This document shows, in pieces, positions 1 to 8,323 of a stretch of DNA of 49,307 bases. Position numbers and translations under genes: made by a program. Location of the stretch: the NCBI GenBank assembly GCA_903915955.1, contig CAIWUU010000104.1, positions 1 to 49,307 of the forward strand, given 5' to 3'. A model generated the notes under the pieces. The model did no database searches and was not told where the DNA came from. It saw only the letters and a program-made list of their open reading frames with translations. The first letter of the stretch is position 1, and each line of letters opens with the position of its first letter. Source of the stretch: an uncultured Chlorobiaceae bacterium (GTDB lineage Bacteria; Bacteroidota; Chlorobiia; Chlorobiales; Chlorobiaceae).

Positions 1-165
1 CTCAGCGCTGGCGCCAGGGTAACTTGCTGTTACCGAAACACTTGGAGGCGCAATATCAGGAAACCGTGTAATTGCCAACTGATTCATCCCGACAAGGCCG
101 AGAATCACCAGAATAACCGATATGACCGTTGCGAGAACCGGCCTGGAAATAAATCGTTCAAACAT
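1..165 (-). CDS. RND efflux transporter, N-terminal fragment (cut by window edge)
   Basis: The reverse strand reads MFERFISRPVLATVISVILV and continues open to the window edge, 55 codons in all. A short cytoplasmic start with FISRP, one hydrophobic helix (about residues 10-30) and then LAITRFPDIAPPSVSV is the standard N-terminus of AcrB/MexB-type inner-membrane proton antiporters of the HAE1 family. Only about 5% of the usual length of roughly 1000 residues is inside the window, so the substrate cannot be inferred. It follows the membrane fusion protein gene on the same strand with a gap of about 60 bp, so the two are very probably one operon for a tripartite pump. Confidence 0.9.
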   Translation of the reverse strand, partial: MFERFISRPVLATVISVILVILGLVGMNQLAITRFPDIAPPSVSVTASYPGASAE

Positions 166-225
166 CACTCAATACGTTTAGCTCAGCCCTTTGCAACGGG
201 ACAAATCTCTTAACAAGTTTTTCGC

Positions 226-1401
226 TCATTTTCGTGGTGCTCCTGCAACAGGAGTACTCCTTACCGGCGTAATCACAGCACCATCCTGCAATTTGTCCAC
301 ACCCACCATCACAAAGGTATCACCCTCGTTGAGGCCGGAACCCACCACATAGCTGTCGGTTGTTCTGGCCGCTACGGTAATTGCCTGCTTCCTCACCTTA
401 TTGCCCTTGTCGAGCAGAAAAACAAAGACCTTGTCCTGCAGTTCAACCGTCGATGCCTGCGGCACCATGAGCGCCTGCTGATACACTGACTCCATCACCA
501 CCGTACCGGTATTTCCAGAGCGCAACAGACCCTGGCGATTGGGAAATACGGCCCTCACCCTGACGGACCCCGTTGCCTGATCAAACTGCCCGCTGACCGT
601 TGTGATAGATCCTTGTTCGCTGAAGCGACTGCCATCGGCCAGTAACAGCGAAACCGGAGGTACCTGATGCAACGACTCTTGCATTGACGAACCTGTATAC
701 TGCTTTTTGAAGCGGATATAGTCGAGTTCACTCATGCTGAAATAGGCATAAACCTCGCTGACATCACTGAGCATCGTCAACCATCCCGCCTGATTTTTCG
801 TGACAAGACTCCCGATTCTAAAGGGAATTTTTCCGATATAACCACTGACTGGCGACTTAATAACCGTATAACCAAGATTAACTGAAGCTGAACGGAGAGC
901 CGCCTTTGCCTGCTCCACGGAAGCTTTAGCAACCTGATAATTTGCCTGCGCACCTTTAAGCTGAATATCCGAGACCACATTGCTCTTCACCAGCGGAACA
1001 AGTCTATCCATATCGATCTTTGCAACAGCAAGCATTGCATCCGCAGCATGTTGGGCCGCCAAAGCGCTGTTATACTGCTCGCGGTAAAGCTGATCTTCAA
1101 CCTTGAACAGCGACTGACCCTTCGTGACGAAGGCTCCTTCATCGACATAAATATTCTGGAGAGTACCATCAACCTGGGGACGAAGTTCAACATTCACCTT
1201 GCCCTCAAGCAGGGCTGCATATCCGGTGGTAACGGTTGCATCCGAACGCTGCACCGTCGCAACCGACAATGTTGGCTGCTCCCTCTTTTTCGGATCCTTG
1301 CCACCATCACTGTTTGCACCACAACCCCACAAGAGAAGTGGCGATAACACACCGATGATGATCGGTATCCTGAACAATCTCGTTACCCGTTTTTTATCCA
1401 T
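226..1401 (-). CDS. RND efflux membrane fusion protein (AcrA/MexA family lipoprotein)
   Basis: This is a periplasmic adaptor of a tripartite RND efflux pump. The N-terminus has a hydrophobic stretch ending in LLLWGCGAN, a lipobox with a lipid-anchored Cys. Then come the split biotinyl-lipoyl halves (VELRPQVDGTLQNIYVDEG and later VIKSPVSGYIGKI), an alpha-hairpin region rich in Ala and Gln, and beta-barrel and membrane-proximal domains; the length of about 390 aa is normal. The frame is open from a GTG at 1422, but I prefer the ATG at 1401 because AAAGAG lies just upstream and the signal sequence then starts cleanly with MDKKR. The gene for the RND pump lies directly downstream. The drug or metal exported cannot be told from the sequence. 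Confidence 0.9.
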   Translation of the reverse strand: MDKKRVTRLFRIPIIIGVLSPLLLWGCGANSDGGKDPKKREQPTLSVATVQRSDATVTTGYAALLEGKVNVELRPQVDGTLQNIYVDEGAFVTKGQSLFKVEDQLYREQYNSALAAQHAADAMLAVAKIDMDRLVPLVKSNVVSDIQLKGAQANYQVAKASVEQAKAALRSASVNLGYTVIKSPVSGYIGKIPFRIGSLVTKNQAGWLTMLSDVSEVYAYFSMSELDYIRFKKQYTGSSMQESLHQVPPVSLLLADGSRFSEQGSITTVSGQFDQATGSVRVRAVFPNRQGLLRSGNTGTVVMESVYQQALMVPQASTVELQDKVFVFLLDKGNKVRKQAITVAARTTDSYVVGSGLNEGDTFVMVGVDKLQDGAVITPVRSTPVAGAPRK

Positions 1402-1660
1402 TATCTCTTTTTTTTGATCCACAGCAAATTAACAACCGGGAAGAATATAGCACTCGATGAATCTGTTTCTCTCTCCCATACCATCGATCCAAAGAAATTT
1501 TGCTCATTTTATCATCTCTTTACCCAAACACTCTCCATACAATACCGCACTCTCTGTCAATGCCAGATATCGGAAGTTGAAACTTATAACCAACAGGAGT
1601 GGTTCGTTACATTGAAAAGAGTGTTAAATATTGGCTCGCTTCAACTTATGATGCCGTTTT

Positions 1661-2113
1661 ATGAATAATCTTTTGCAGAAGCCAAGAAAAGTCTACGTTT
1701 CAAGAAAAATTGAGTTCAATGCTGCACACCGGCTCTTCAATCCTCTCTGCACAGAAAGTGAAAACTTTGAAATTTACGGGAAATGCAGCAATAGCAATGG
1801 TCATGGACACAATTATCTGCTGGAAATCACCCTCAGTGGCATTGTTGAACAAAAGACGGGTTTTCTTTTCGACCTTAAAGAGCTGAAAAACATCCTTGAA
1901 GAGGAGATCATCGGCAGATTTGACCACAAGCACTTGAACCATGACGTGCCAGAGCTACAAGATTGTGTACCAACAACTGAGGTACTGGCTGTGCTGATAT
2001 GGGATATTCTCGAGCAACGACTGCAAACGACCATCAATAACCAGGAGCTTGCGCTCCATGAAGTAACCATTTATGAAACAGGAAAAAATTCCGTCCGATA
2101 TCTTGGAGAGTAA
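1661..2113 (+). CDS. 6-pyruvoyl-tetrahydropterin synthase family protein (biopterin-type motif)
   Basis: A 150-aa protein of the PTPS/QueD family, which converts 7,8-dihydroneopterin triphosphate to 6-pyruvoyl-tetrahydropterin (PTPS) or to carboxytetrahydropterin (QueD). Visible Zn ligands are H23 (AAHRL) and H48/H50 (GHGHNY), and the catalytic Cys is C42. The spacing C-x5-HGH is that of eukaryotic biopterin enzymes; QueD usually has C-x3-HGH. Together with folE, which overlaps it downstream, this points to tetrahydrobiopterin synthesis. Green sulfur bacteria are known to make glycosylated biopterins such as limipterin, so that is the likely pathway (inference). A role in queuosine synthesis is the alternative. 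Confidence 0.87.
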   Translation: MNNLLQKPRKVYVSRKIEFNAAHRLFNPLCTESENFEIYGKCSNSNGHGHNYLLEITLSGIVEQKTGFLFDLKELKNILEEEIIGRFDHKHLNHDVPELQDCVPTTEVLAVLIWDILEQRLQTTINNQELALHEVTIYETGKNSVRYLGE

Positions 2114-2747
2114 CCCATCCCTTCCATCCGGCCGAGGCAGTTGCTGTGATGATGACGAATGCTGCGCCGAGACACCGGAAACCTCTCCGCAAATTATGAA
2201 TAACTTGTCTGATGCAGTCTATGCCATGCTTCAGGGCATTGGAGAAAATCCAGAGCGGGAAGGGCTCCTGAAAACACCGGAACGGGTAGCCAAGTCGCTT
2301 CGTTTTCTGACAAAAGGCTACCAGCAGAATCCTGAAGAGCTGCTGAAAAATGCCGTCTTTACTGAAGCTTATGATGAGATGGTGTTGGTAAAGGATATTG
2401 ATCTCTTTTCGATGTGCGAACACCATATACTGCCCTTTTTCGGAAAAGCACATGTCGCCTATATACCTGATGGGAAAATTGTAGGGTTATCGAAACTGGC
2501 GCGGGTGGTTGAGGTCTTTGCGCGCCGCCTCCAGGTGCAGGAGCGGCTAACGCAGCAGATCCGGGATGCCATTCAGAATGTGCTGAACCCAAAAGGCGTC
2601 GCCGTCGTTATTGAGGCAAAACACCTCTGCATGGTGATGCGCGGGGTTGAAAAGTTGAACTCGGTCACCACCACCTCTGCCATGTCCGGACAATTCATCA
2701 CCTCACAATCCACAAGAAGCGAATTCCTGCGCCTGATCAAGCCATAA
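2073..2747 (+). CDS. folE: GTP cyclohydrolase I (FolE)
   Basis: Converts GTP to 7,8-dihydroneopterin triphosphate, the first step of folate and biopterin synthesis. Family motifs are clear: [19 protein letters not shown], the Zn-binding [40 protein letters not shown] and [11 protein letters not shown] with the third Zn ligand Cys. The N-terminus carries an acidic, Cys-rich stretch (SCCDDDECC, about residues 23-31) that precedes the normal domain; its role is unknown. If the ATG at 2073 is right, the gene overlaps the PTPS gene by 41 bp, which suggests translational coupling. An internal ATG at 2196 ([12 protein letters not shown]) would give a protein without the Cys-rich leader and is a possible alternative start. 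Confidence 0.95.
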   Translation: MKQEKIPSDILESNPSLPSGRGSCCDDDECCAETPETSPQIMNNLSDAVYAMLQGIGENPEREGLLKTPERVAKSLRFLTKGYQQNPEELLKNAVFTEAYDEMVLVKDIDLFSMCEHHILPFFGKAHVAYIPDGKIVGLSKLARVVEVFARRLQVQERLTQQIRDAIQNVLNPKGVAVVIEAKHLCMVMRGVEKLNSVTTTSAMSGQFITSQSTRSEFLRLIKP

Positions 2748-2768
2748 CACCTCAAGAACATATCCAGA

Positions 2769-2795
2769 GCCAGTCCTGAATTATCCGGGACTGGC
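2769..2795. terminator. Hairpin between convergent folE and hupD
   Basis: GCCAGTCC (2769-2776) and GGACTGGC (2788-2795) form a perfect 8-bp stem with an 11-nt loop in the gap between the convergent folE and hupD genes. There is no long T-run on either side, so it may be a weak or bidirectional terminator. Position and symmetry are the only evidence. Confidence 0.55.
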
Positions 2796-2803
2796 ACATA
2801 ATG

Positions 2804-3280
2804 CTACGACTCTGCCAACCATGCATTGACAAGAGCACGTGCCTGCTCAACCGCTTCGGGAAGCAGCAGGGAGATCTCCGGGCTGAGACCAATAGTGAGT
2901 TCAAGCTCACAGGGAGGAACACCAATCAACACAACTTCACGAGGCAGTTTACCATGAAGTCGGGCAACACCAAGCATCTCGCTGAGCCCCATCTGGTGAG
3001 AAGACATTTTGCGATGAATAAACGCAGGAAGCTCATCGTTCCGATAAACGTACACGCGCCGCTCATAATCAAGAGGAATAAGAGCATCAAAAACGATTAC
3101 TGCATCGCATGATTCAATGTAATCAAGCAGATAGATCCCCTGGGTTCCACCATCAATACAGTGTACGGAGGAGGGAAAACCAGGCAACTCCCTGAACCGT
3201 TCGAGAGCAACCACCCCGAAACCCTCATCACCATAGAGAAGATTACCAAGACCTATAACATTAATTCTGTTGTACTTCAT
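2804..3280 (-). CDS. hupD: Hydrogenase maturation endopeptidase (HupD/HyaD family)
   Basis: Nickel-dependent protease that removes the C-terminal tail of the [NiFe] hydrogenase large subunit once the metal centre is in place. The N-terminus INVIGLGNLLYGDEGFGVVA has the family's GNxLxxDExxG signature with the nickel-binding Glu/Asp, and later residues include VFDALIPLDYER (second metal-binding Asp) and SSHQMGLSEML (metal-binding His). The length of 158 aa is normal. The ATG overlaps the stop of the cytochrome b gene by 4 bp (3277-3280), so it is the last gene of the hupSLC-hupD operon. Its substrate is expected to be the HupL protein encoded just upstream, whose C-terminus keeps the cleavable extension. 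Confidence 0.92.
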   Translation of the reverse strand: MKYNRINVIGLGNLLYGDEGFGVVALERFRELPGFPSSVHCIDGGTQGIYLLDYIESCDAVIVFDALIPLDYERRVYVYRNDELPAFIHRKMSSHQMGLSEMLGVARLHGKLPREVVLIGVPPCELELTIGLSPEISLLLPEAVEQARALVNAWLAES

Positions 3281-3960
3281 TCAGGTGCTTCCTCAACCTT
3301 ATGCTTGTAACCGGTAATCATCGAAGAGGTAACACTGCTACGATCAACCACATCGTGACGGAAAACGGCATAAAGGTGCATGATCACATAGAACGGGAAA
3401 GTCCAGGCAAAAAGATGATGAACAAAATGCAGCGTGTAACTGCCTCCAAAAAGCGGTATGAGCCAACCAAACCAAACATTACTGAAACCACCAGGATTGT
3501 TCTCACCATACATTGCAAGACCAGAAAAAATCATGAAGGTCGAGCCACAAAAAATGAAAACAAAGTTGGCCAGAGCCGCAACTGGATTGTGTGCAACATA
3601 GTTCGGCTCATCCGAGCGCAAAAAAAGATAGGACTCAAGCTGCTCTCTGAAGGGTTTTCCCCACCACGTCGGTGACCATGGCCTGAAACCGGCAAATCGC
3701 GCATATTTGTCGTGACCGAACAGAGCCCAATACAAGCGAAACAGAAAGTTTGCGATAAAAAGAAAAGCGGCTGAAAAGTGAACGTAACGCCACCATCCCA
3801 TACCCTTCGACCACACAGCCTCTCCTGGAGCAGGGCTTAACACCGGCGCCGCAATATACATGCCTGTTACAAAGAGAGCCACAATACACAGTGCATTAAT
3901 CCAGTGATAAAACCTTACAGGCAGCCTCCATACGTAGATTTCTTCAATTATCCTCCCCAT
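3277..3960 (-). CDS. hupC: [NiFe] hydrogenase b-type cytochrome subunit (HupC/HyaC)
   Basis: Integral membrane dihaem cytochrome b that passes electrons from the periplasmic uptake hydrogenase to the quinone pool. The 227-aa protein has about four hydrophobic helices: NALCIVALFVTGMYIAAPV, the VHFSAAFLFIANFLFRLYW region, LANFVFIFCGSTFMIFSG and FVHHLFAWTFPFYVIMHLYA. Candidate haem ligands are the His residues in VRFYHWINAL, YVHFSAAF, FVHHLFAW and IMHLYAVF. It lies 12 bp after hupL and overlaps hupD by 4 bp, the usual hupSLCD order. In a green sulfur bacterium the expected acceptor is menaquinone (inference). Confidence 0.93.
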   Translation of the reverse strand: MGRIIEEIYVWRLPVRFYHWINALCIVALFVTGMYIAAPVLSPAPGEAVWSKGMGWWRYVHFSAAFLFIANFLFRLYWALFGHDKYARFAGFRPWSPTWWGKPFREQLESYLFLRSDEPNYVAHNPVAALANFVFIFCGSTFMIFSGLAMYGENNPGGFSNVWFGWLIPLFGGSYTLHFVHHLFAWTFPFYVIMHLYAVFRHDVVDRSSVTSSMITGYKHKVEEAPE

Positions 3961-3972
3961 GACAAGCTCCGT

Positions 3973-5691
3973 TTAGACGATTGTTACCGAGGTAATCTCC
4001 TTGCCATTCATATCGAACAGATGAGAGGCACAGGCAAGACACGGATCGAATGAGTGCACCGTTCTGAGAATCTCAAGAGGTTGTTCCGGATTGATCATTG
4101 GTGTCCCCTTCAGCGCAGCTTCGTAAGCTCCTGAATTGCCATTGGCATCACGCGGAGAGGCATTCCAGGTAGAGGGGACGACAATCTGGTACTCCTTGAT
4201 CTTTTTCTCTTTGATCTGAATCCAGTGGCCAAGTGAACCACGTGGAGCCTCCGTATAGCCAAATCCTTTGCACTCTTCAGGCCAGGTGGAGGGCTCCCAG
4301 CGTTCACTGTTGAAGGTACGGTAATCACCAGTCTTGATGTTTGCAATCAGTTGATCGTAATAATGAGTCATGAAACCGGCAGTCTGCTTGCACTCAATGC
4401 CACGAGCTGCGGTACGGCCAAGCGTCGAGAAGAGGGCCTCCGGCCCAACTTCAAGCTTCGAGAGCACCATTCCAACCGTATCCTTGATCATCGGATCTCC
4501 CTTTGCATAAGCGACCAGCACTCGGGCAAGCGGACCCACCTCCATCGCATGGTTCTTCCAGCGGGGTGTCTTCAGCCAACTGTACTTTTTATCGGTATCA
4601 AGATATTCAAACGGAGGCTTGGGGCCGGTGTAGCCTGGAGTTGTCTCGCCCTTCCATGGATGAAGGGCCTTGCTGTCACCTCCAGCATAGGTATACCAAC
4701 TGTGGCTCACCTCCTCAGTAACCTCTGAGGCATCCCTTGGATCAACGTCAATAACATTGGCAAGATCCTTGTTGAGAATAGCCCCTCTTGGCCAGAGCAG
4801 TGTTTTAAAATCATCAAGAGAGGTTTCAGGGAAATCACCGTAGCTGAGATAGTTTCCAAGGCCGCCGCCATGCAGCCATCCCTTGTAATATCCGGCGATC
4901 GCAATAAGATCAGGAATGTAAACCTGATCAATAAAGGTGTTGGTATCGTCGATGATTTTTTTGATCATCATCAAACGCTCAATATTGATCGCGGTATCGC
5001 TGTTGGGATCAATCGCACAGGCCATTCCACCGACCAGATAGTTTGGATGAGGATTTTTTCCTCCAAAAATAGTGTGGATTTTAACGATCTCCTTCTGAAA
5101 ATCAAGTGCCTCCAGATAGTGTGCTACAGCAATCAGGTTCACTTCGGGAGGAAGCTTGTAAGCCGGGTGGCCCCAGTAACCATTGGAGAAAATGCCAAGC
5201 TGACCACTTTCCACAAACCCGACCAAACGCTGTTGGAGATCCTTGAAATAACCCACTGACGACTTCGGCCATGGAGAGATACTCTGGGCAATAGCGGAGG
5301 CCTGTTTTGGATCTGCCTTGAGAGCGCTGACCACATCCACCCAGTCAAGAGCATGAAGATGATAAAAGTGCACCAGATGATCCTGGGTAACCTGTGTGGC
5401 GTTCATCAGGTTTCTGATGATGCGGGCATTGGTTGGAATAGTAATTCCAAGAGCATCCTCAACGCACCGTACTGAAGCAAGAGCATGAACTGTGGTACAA
5501 ACACCACAAATGCGCTCAGTAAATGCCCAGGCATCACGTGGATCACGTCCCTTGAGAATAACCTCAATTCCGCGCCACATCGTACCAGTAGAGTAGGCCT
5601 CCTCAATCACATTACTTTCGTTCAGTGTTGCCTCTATTCTCAGATGCCCCTCAATACGGGGAATTGGATCAACAACTATTTTTTTACCCAT
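3973..5691 (-). CDS. hupL: [NiFe] uptake hydrogenase large subunit
   Basis: Catalytic subunit carrying the Ni-Fe active site, which oxidises H2. The two Cys pairs that bind the metals are present: ERICGVCTTVHALASVRCVE near residue 60 and DPCLACASH close to the end. After the final His come 15 more residues (LFDMNGKEITSVTIV), the tail expected to be cut off by HupD. The length of 572 aa is usual for group 1 membrane-bound hydrogenases. The N-terminus IPRIEGHLRIE is also diagnostic. It sits 16 bp downstream of hupS in the operon. No hyp maturation genes are in the window, so they must be elsewhere if the enzyme is active. Confidence 0.97.
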   Translation of the reverse strand: MGKKIVVDPIPRIEGHLRIEATLNESNVIEEAYSTGTMWRGIEVILKGRDPRDAWAFTERICGVCTTVHALASVRCVEDALGITIPTNARIIRNLMNATQVTQDHLVHFYHLHALDWVDVVSALKADPKQASAIAQSISPWPKSSVGYFKDLQQRLVGFVESGQLGIFSNGYWGHPAYKLPPEVNLIAVAHYLEALDFQKEIVKIHTIFGGKNPHPNYLVGGMACAIDPNSDTAINIERLMMIKKIIDDTNTFIDQVYIPDLIAIAGYYKGWLHGGGLGNYLSYGDFPETSLDDFKTLLWPRGAILNKDLANVIDVDPRDASEVTEEVSHSWYTYAGGDSKALHPWKGETTPGYTGPKPPFEYLDTDKKYSWLKTPRWKNHAMEVGPLARVLVAYAKGDPMIKDTVGMVLSKLEVGPEALFSTLGRTAARGIECKQTAGFMTHYYDQLIANIKTGDYRTFNSERWEPSTWPEECKGFGYTEAPRGSLGHWIQIKEKKIKEYQIVVPSTWNASPRDANGNSGAYEAALKGTPMINPEQPLEILRTVHSFDPCLACASHLFDMNGKEITSVTIV

Positions 5692-5707
5692 GAGTTATAC
5701 TCCCTGA

Positions 5708-6793
5708 TTATACTTTATCATTACCAAGCTTGTCTGATTTCGCCTTTTTTACCGCCGTAACAGCAGCATGGGCGGCAGCGCCAGCGGCGGCAGCACCAAC
5801 GGCGACCATGCCGATCTTGTCAGCATTACTGTCGCTGCCGAGGAATGGAACCGAGGCAAGTCTTTCATAAAAAGGCCCCTTGTCCCAGAAATTCGGCTCA
5901 GAGCAACCAATGCAAGGATGCCCGGAACCTATCGGGAAACTGGTTCCTCCATTCCACTGAATCTTGGAACATGAATTATAAGTGGTTGGGCCCTTGCATC
6001 CCATCTTGTAAAGACACCATCCTTTCCTGGTCGCTTCATCATCAAAACTTGTAACAAACATACCGGCATCAAAGAAAGCGCGCCGATAGCACTTGTCATG
6101 AATCCTTGTATTATAAAAAGCTTTGGGACGACCAAGCCGGTCAAGTTCAGGAAGGGTGCCAAAGGTATGGAAATGAGCAATAACACCGGTCATAACCTCT
6201 GAAATCGGTGGACAACCCGGCACTTTGACAATTGGTTTATCCTTGATAATATCAGAAACTGGTGCCGCGCCCGAAGGGTTTGGTGCAGCATTCTGTACAC
6301 ACCCAAACGAGGCGCAGGAGCCCCATGCAATAATTGCCGCTGCATCCGCCGCAGTCTCCTTCAGAATATTCAGGAAGGAATCGCCACCAACCATGCAATA
6401 AACGCCGTCATCCCTGGTGGAGACATTTCCTTCTACCGCAAGAATATATTTGCCTTTATACTCTTTCATGATCTTGTGACGGACAGCCTCCAACTGATGA
6501 CCTGCAGCAGCGCTGAGAACATCATCATAGTCAAGTGAGATCATGTTGAACAGAAGATTCTCAATGGTAGGGTGGGAAGAGCGAATAAAAGATTCAGAGC
6601 AGCAGGTACATTCAAGGCCATGAATCCATAAAACAGGGGTTCGAGGCTTGTTTTCCATGGCATGAAGAATGCTCGGTGCCATCGACGGTGAGAGACCAAG
6701 ATAGACTGAAGTAAGTGAACAAAATCTGAGAAAGTCCCGCCGGCTTACCCCCCTGGCCTTGAAGAGATCAGCAAAGGTCTGGTTACTTTGCAT
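5708..6793 (-). CDS. hupS: [NiFe] uptake hydrogenase small subunit with Tat signal
   Basis: Iron-sulfur subunit that carries electrons from the Ni-Fe site to cytochrome b. The N-terminus has a twin-arginine signal ([12 protein letters not shown]) followed by a hydrophobic stretch, so the HupSL dimer should be exported folded. The mature part starts with [15 protein letters not shown], the ligands of the proximal cluster, and later has [10 protein letters not shown] and the medial/distal cluster Cys residues ([35 protein letters not shown]). An Ala/Gly-rich stretch near residues 325-345 may be the C-terminal membrane anchor. The start is supported by a strong GGAGG eight bases upstream of the ATG. 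First gene of the operon; its promoter should lie in the 6794-7380 gap. Confidence 0.97.
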   Translation of the reverse strand: MQSNQTFADLFKARGVSRRDFLRFCSLTSVYLGLSPSMAPSILHAMENKPRTPVLWIHGLECTCCSESFIRSSHPTIENLLFNMISLDYDDVLSAAAGHQLEAVRHKIMKEYKGKYILAVEGNVSTRDDGVYCMVGGDSFLNILKETAADAAAIIAWGSCASFGCVQNAAPNPSGAAPVSDIIKDKPIVKVPGCPPISEVMTGVIAHFHTFGTLPELDRLGRPKAFYNTRIHDKCYRRAFFDAGMFVTSFDDEATRKGWCLYKMGCKGPTTYNSCSKIQWNGGTSFPIGSGHPCIGCSEPNFWDKGPFYERLASVPFLGSDSNADKIGMVAVGAAAAGAAAHAAVTAVKKAKSDKLGNDKV

Positions 6794-7182
6794 TACTACC
6801 TCCGTTTTGAATTTTTAAACAGTAACGGCTTTGTTTGTTCAGAAAGCTTAATCCGTCTGATAAAATATTATAAAATGAACAGATAAAAGCGCAAAAAACT
6901 CCAAGAAGAGTAACATTTATACTTCAAACTAATATAAATGATAATATCATAACAATCGTTAATATATTCAGTCACACCGAAAAAAACTCAGGTCGACCTT
7001 ATTTTATAACAAAAAACAATCAAAAAACACGATAAAGATAAGATAAAAAAGCCACTTCCCTTAATTTTTTATTAATAGATCGGGTGATTTAAAAAAAATT
7101 GCCGAAGTAGAGAGAGGAAAAGAGGCAAACAACAAGACTGAGTCTTCAGCTAAAAAAACTTGAATCTGGTCATAAGGCCATC

Positions 7183-7216
7183 ACAAAAAATACCCCGCAG
7201 CAAAGCTGTGGGGTAT
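7183..7216 (-). terminator. Hairpin with T-run downstream of the OmpA-type lipoprotein gene
   Basis: TACCCCGCAGC (7191-7201) pairs with GCTGTGGGGTA (7205-7215), one G.T pair, and on the minus strand the stem is followed by TTTTTT (7185-7190). That is the layout of a rho-independent terminator for the minus-strand gene ending at 7382. The stem is also the first part of the degenerate repeat found again near 8048. Confidence 0.6.
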
Positions 7217-7280
7217 TCGTTCAAGTCCGGGAACTCCTTAAAGAAGATCCGCTTCGAATAATATATCCTGCAGCGAACTC
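7191..7280 (+). repeat. Degenerate dispersed repeat, copy 1
   Basis: Shares with the segment at 8048-8136 the elements TACCCCGCAGCA at the start and GCTTCGA..AATATATCCT..AGCGA at the end. Both segments have exactly 60 bp between the first bases of these blocks, while the middle has diverged. The two copies have the same orientation and flank the OmpA-type lipoprotein gene. Probably a decayed member of a genome-wide intergenic repeat family (inference). Confidence 0.6.
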
Positions 7281-7286
7281 AATGTA

Positions 7287-7312
7287 CCACTCGATGATCG
7301 GCAATCGAGTGG
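7287..7312. other. Perfect 9-bp inverted repeat
   Basis: CCACTCGAT (7287-7295) and ATCGAGTGG (7304-7312) form a perfect stem with an 8-nt loop, 70 bp downstream of the stop of the lipoprotein gene. No T-run follows on either strand, so it is not a classical terminator; it may stabilise the 3' end of the mRNA or be an operator. Confidence 0.5.
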
Positions 7313-7381
7313 CAACAACTACTTCTCAAAAGCCACATTTGCAACGCAGCTTGTTACAAAAATTTTAACTCAAAACTGATA

Positions 7382-7996
7382 CTATTCAACAACAAAATGA
7401 ATCCGTCTGTTTTTAGCCTGCTCATTGCTACCGGTTACGAATGGCTTTTCCTTACCATAGCTGACAGCTTTAACATGAGTCGGATCGACACCCTGTTTGA
7501 CAAGATGCTCCTTGGCGGCATCGGCACGGCGTTGGCCGAGAGCAATGTTGTATGGGCTTGCTCCTTTTTCATCGGCATGAGCTTCAAGAACAATAGTTTT
7601 TGTCGGATTTGCCTTCATCCAGTCAGCAACATTCTCCAACTGCGGAACAGCATCCTTCCGGATCAGTGACTTGTCAAAATCAAAATTTATGTCGCTGAAG
7701 TTAGGTATAATAACTGGAGCAGGAACTGGAGCGGGTGGCTGTTGCTTCTTCGGTTCTACCACTGTCGGTGGAGGTGGTGGAACTACCACGGGTGCTGGAA
7801 CAGGAACCACAACGGGTACTGGGACGGGTGCCGGAACGGGTGCTGGGGGAGGTGCTGGAACAGGAACAACCACTGGTGCAGGTACGGGAGCTGGCTTTGG
7901 CGTTGGCACAACAACATCCGCTGTACTGCAACAAGCACCGAGCAAGAGCATACCCGGAATAACGAGAGCTCTTAGTGAAGGGGTCAATGTTTTCAT
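7382..7996 (-). CDS. OmpA/Pal-type lipoprotein with proline-rich linker
   Basis: An outer-membrane lipoprotein that should bind peptidoglycan. The start MKTLTPSLRALVIP leads into a signal ending LLLGACCS, with the lipid-bearing Cys. Then follows a low-complexity linker of about 75 residues made of PVPAP/VVVPVP repeats, and a C-terminal OmpA domain (INFDFDKSLIRKDAVPQLENV, LEAHADEKGASPYNIALGQRRADAAKEHLV, GKEKPFVTGSNEQAKNRR) with the Asp and Arg that contact diaminopimelate. It resembles Pal, but the Pro-rich linker is much longer than in typical Pal, and no tol genes are nearby. The ATG at 7996 is preferred over the TTG at 8005. The repeat-rich linker probably spans the periplasm. Confidence 0.88.
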   Translation of the reverse strand: MKTLTPSLRALVIPGMLLLGACCSTADVVVPTPKPAPVPAPVVVPVPAPPPAPVPAPVPVPVVVPVPAPVVVPPPPPTVVEPKKQQPPAPVPAPVIIPNFSDINFDFDKSLIRKDAVPQLENVADWMKANPTKTIVLEAHADEKGASPYNIALGQRRADAAKEHLVKQGVDPTHVKAVSYGKEKPFVTGSNEQAKNRRIHFVVE

Positions 7997-8005
7997 TTTA
8001 CACAA

Positions 8006-8323
8006 TTATTTAAGTGTTTTCAGTTGCATCCTCTCAGAAAAATCATCTACCCCGCAGCAGAGCTACGGTGTATGAACTCATGTTTAAGAATTGCTTCACG
8101 AAGCACAGCTTCGAGGAATATATCCTATAGCGATTAAACTGCTTTGAAATCAAAACAGGAAAAACCGTTGGCGCTTATCTGTGGTTTTTTTCGTAAAAAA
8201 AACCACATTATGCTCGAATTTACAACGAATCTGTTTGAGTTGCTAAAAAAAATTTTAGCCGCATTAACCATGCTATTCGACTGGTTGCCGGGTGTAATGT
8301 CGTCTGATTCTCATCCATTTTTC
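8006..8323. other. Intergenic region with repeat copy 2
   Basis: About 320 bp between two minus-strand genes. It holds the second copy of the degenerate repeat (8048-8136) and the promoter region of the lipoprotein gene. A short plus-strand frame (8144-8386) runs into the HD gene antisense and has no family resemblance, so I do not call it. Confidence 0.6.
8048..8136 (+). repeat. Degenerate dispersed repeat, copy 2
   Basis: Starts TACCCCGCAGCAGAGCT and ends GCTTCGAGGAATATATCCTATAGCGA split over 8048-8064 and 8108-8133, the same blocks at the same spacing as copy 1 at 7191. The hairpin in copy 1 (CCCCGCAGC...GCTGTGGGG) is weakened here (GCTACGGTG). Confidence 0.6.

Larger units (their letters stand above)
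6794..7381. other. 588-bp AT-rich intergenic region upstream of hupS
   Basis: No credible gene on either strand. The hupS-proximal part (6800-7080) is very AT-rich and should contain the hup promoter and any regulator sites, but I could not recognise a specific operator. The distal part (7191-7312) holds one copy of a degenerate repeat and two hairpins, listed separately. Confidence 0.7.

Noticed and set aside
1414-1668. Plus-strand frame of 84 codons before the PTPS gene
   Set aside because: It begins inside the efflux gene region, has biased composition and no family resemblance; the region is better read as a promoter gap.
7671-8075. Plus-strand frames with long Gly/Thr or Gly/Trp runs opposite the OmpA-type gene
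   Set aside because: They are antisense images of the proline-rich PVPAP linker; the minus-strand frame has a lipobox and an OmpA domain.
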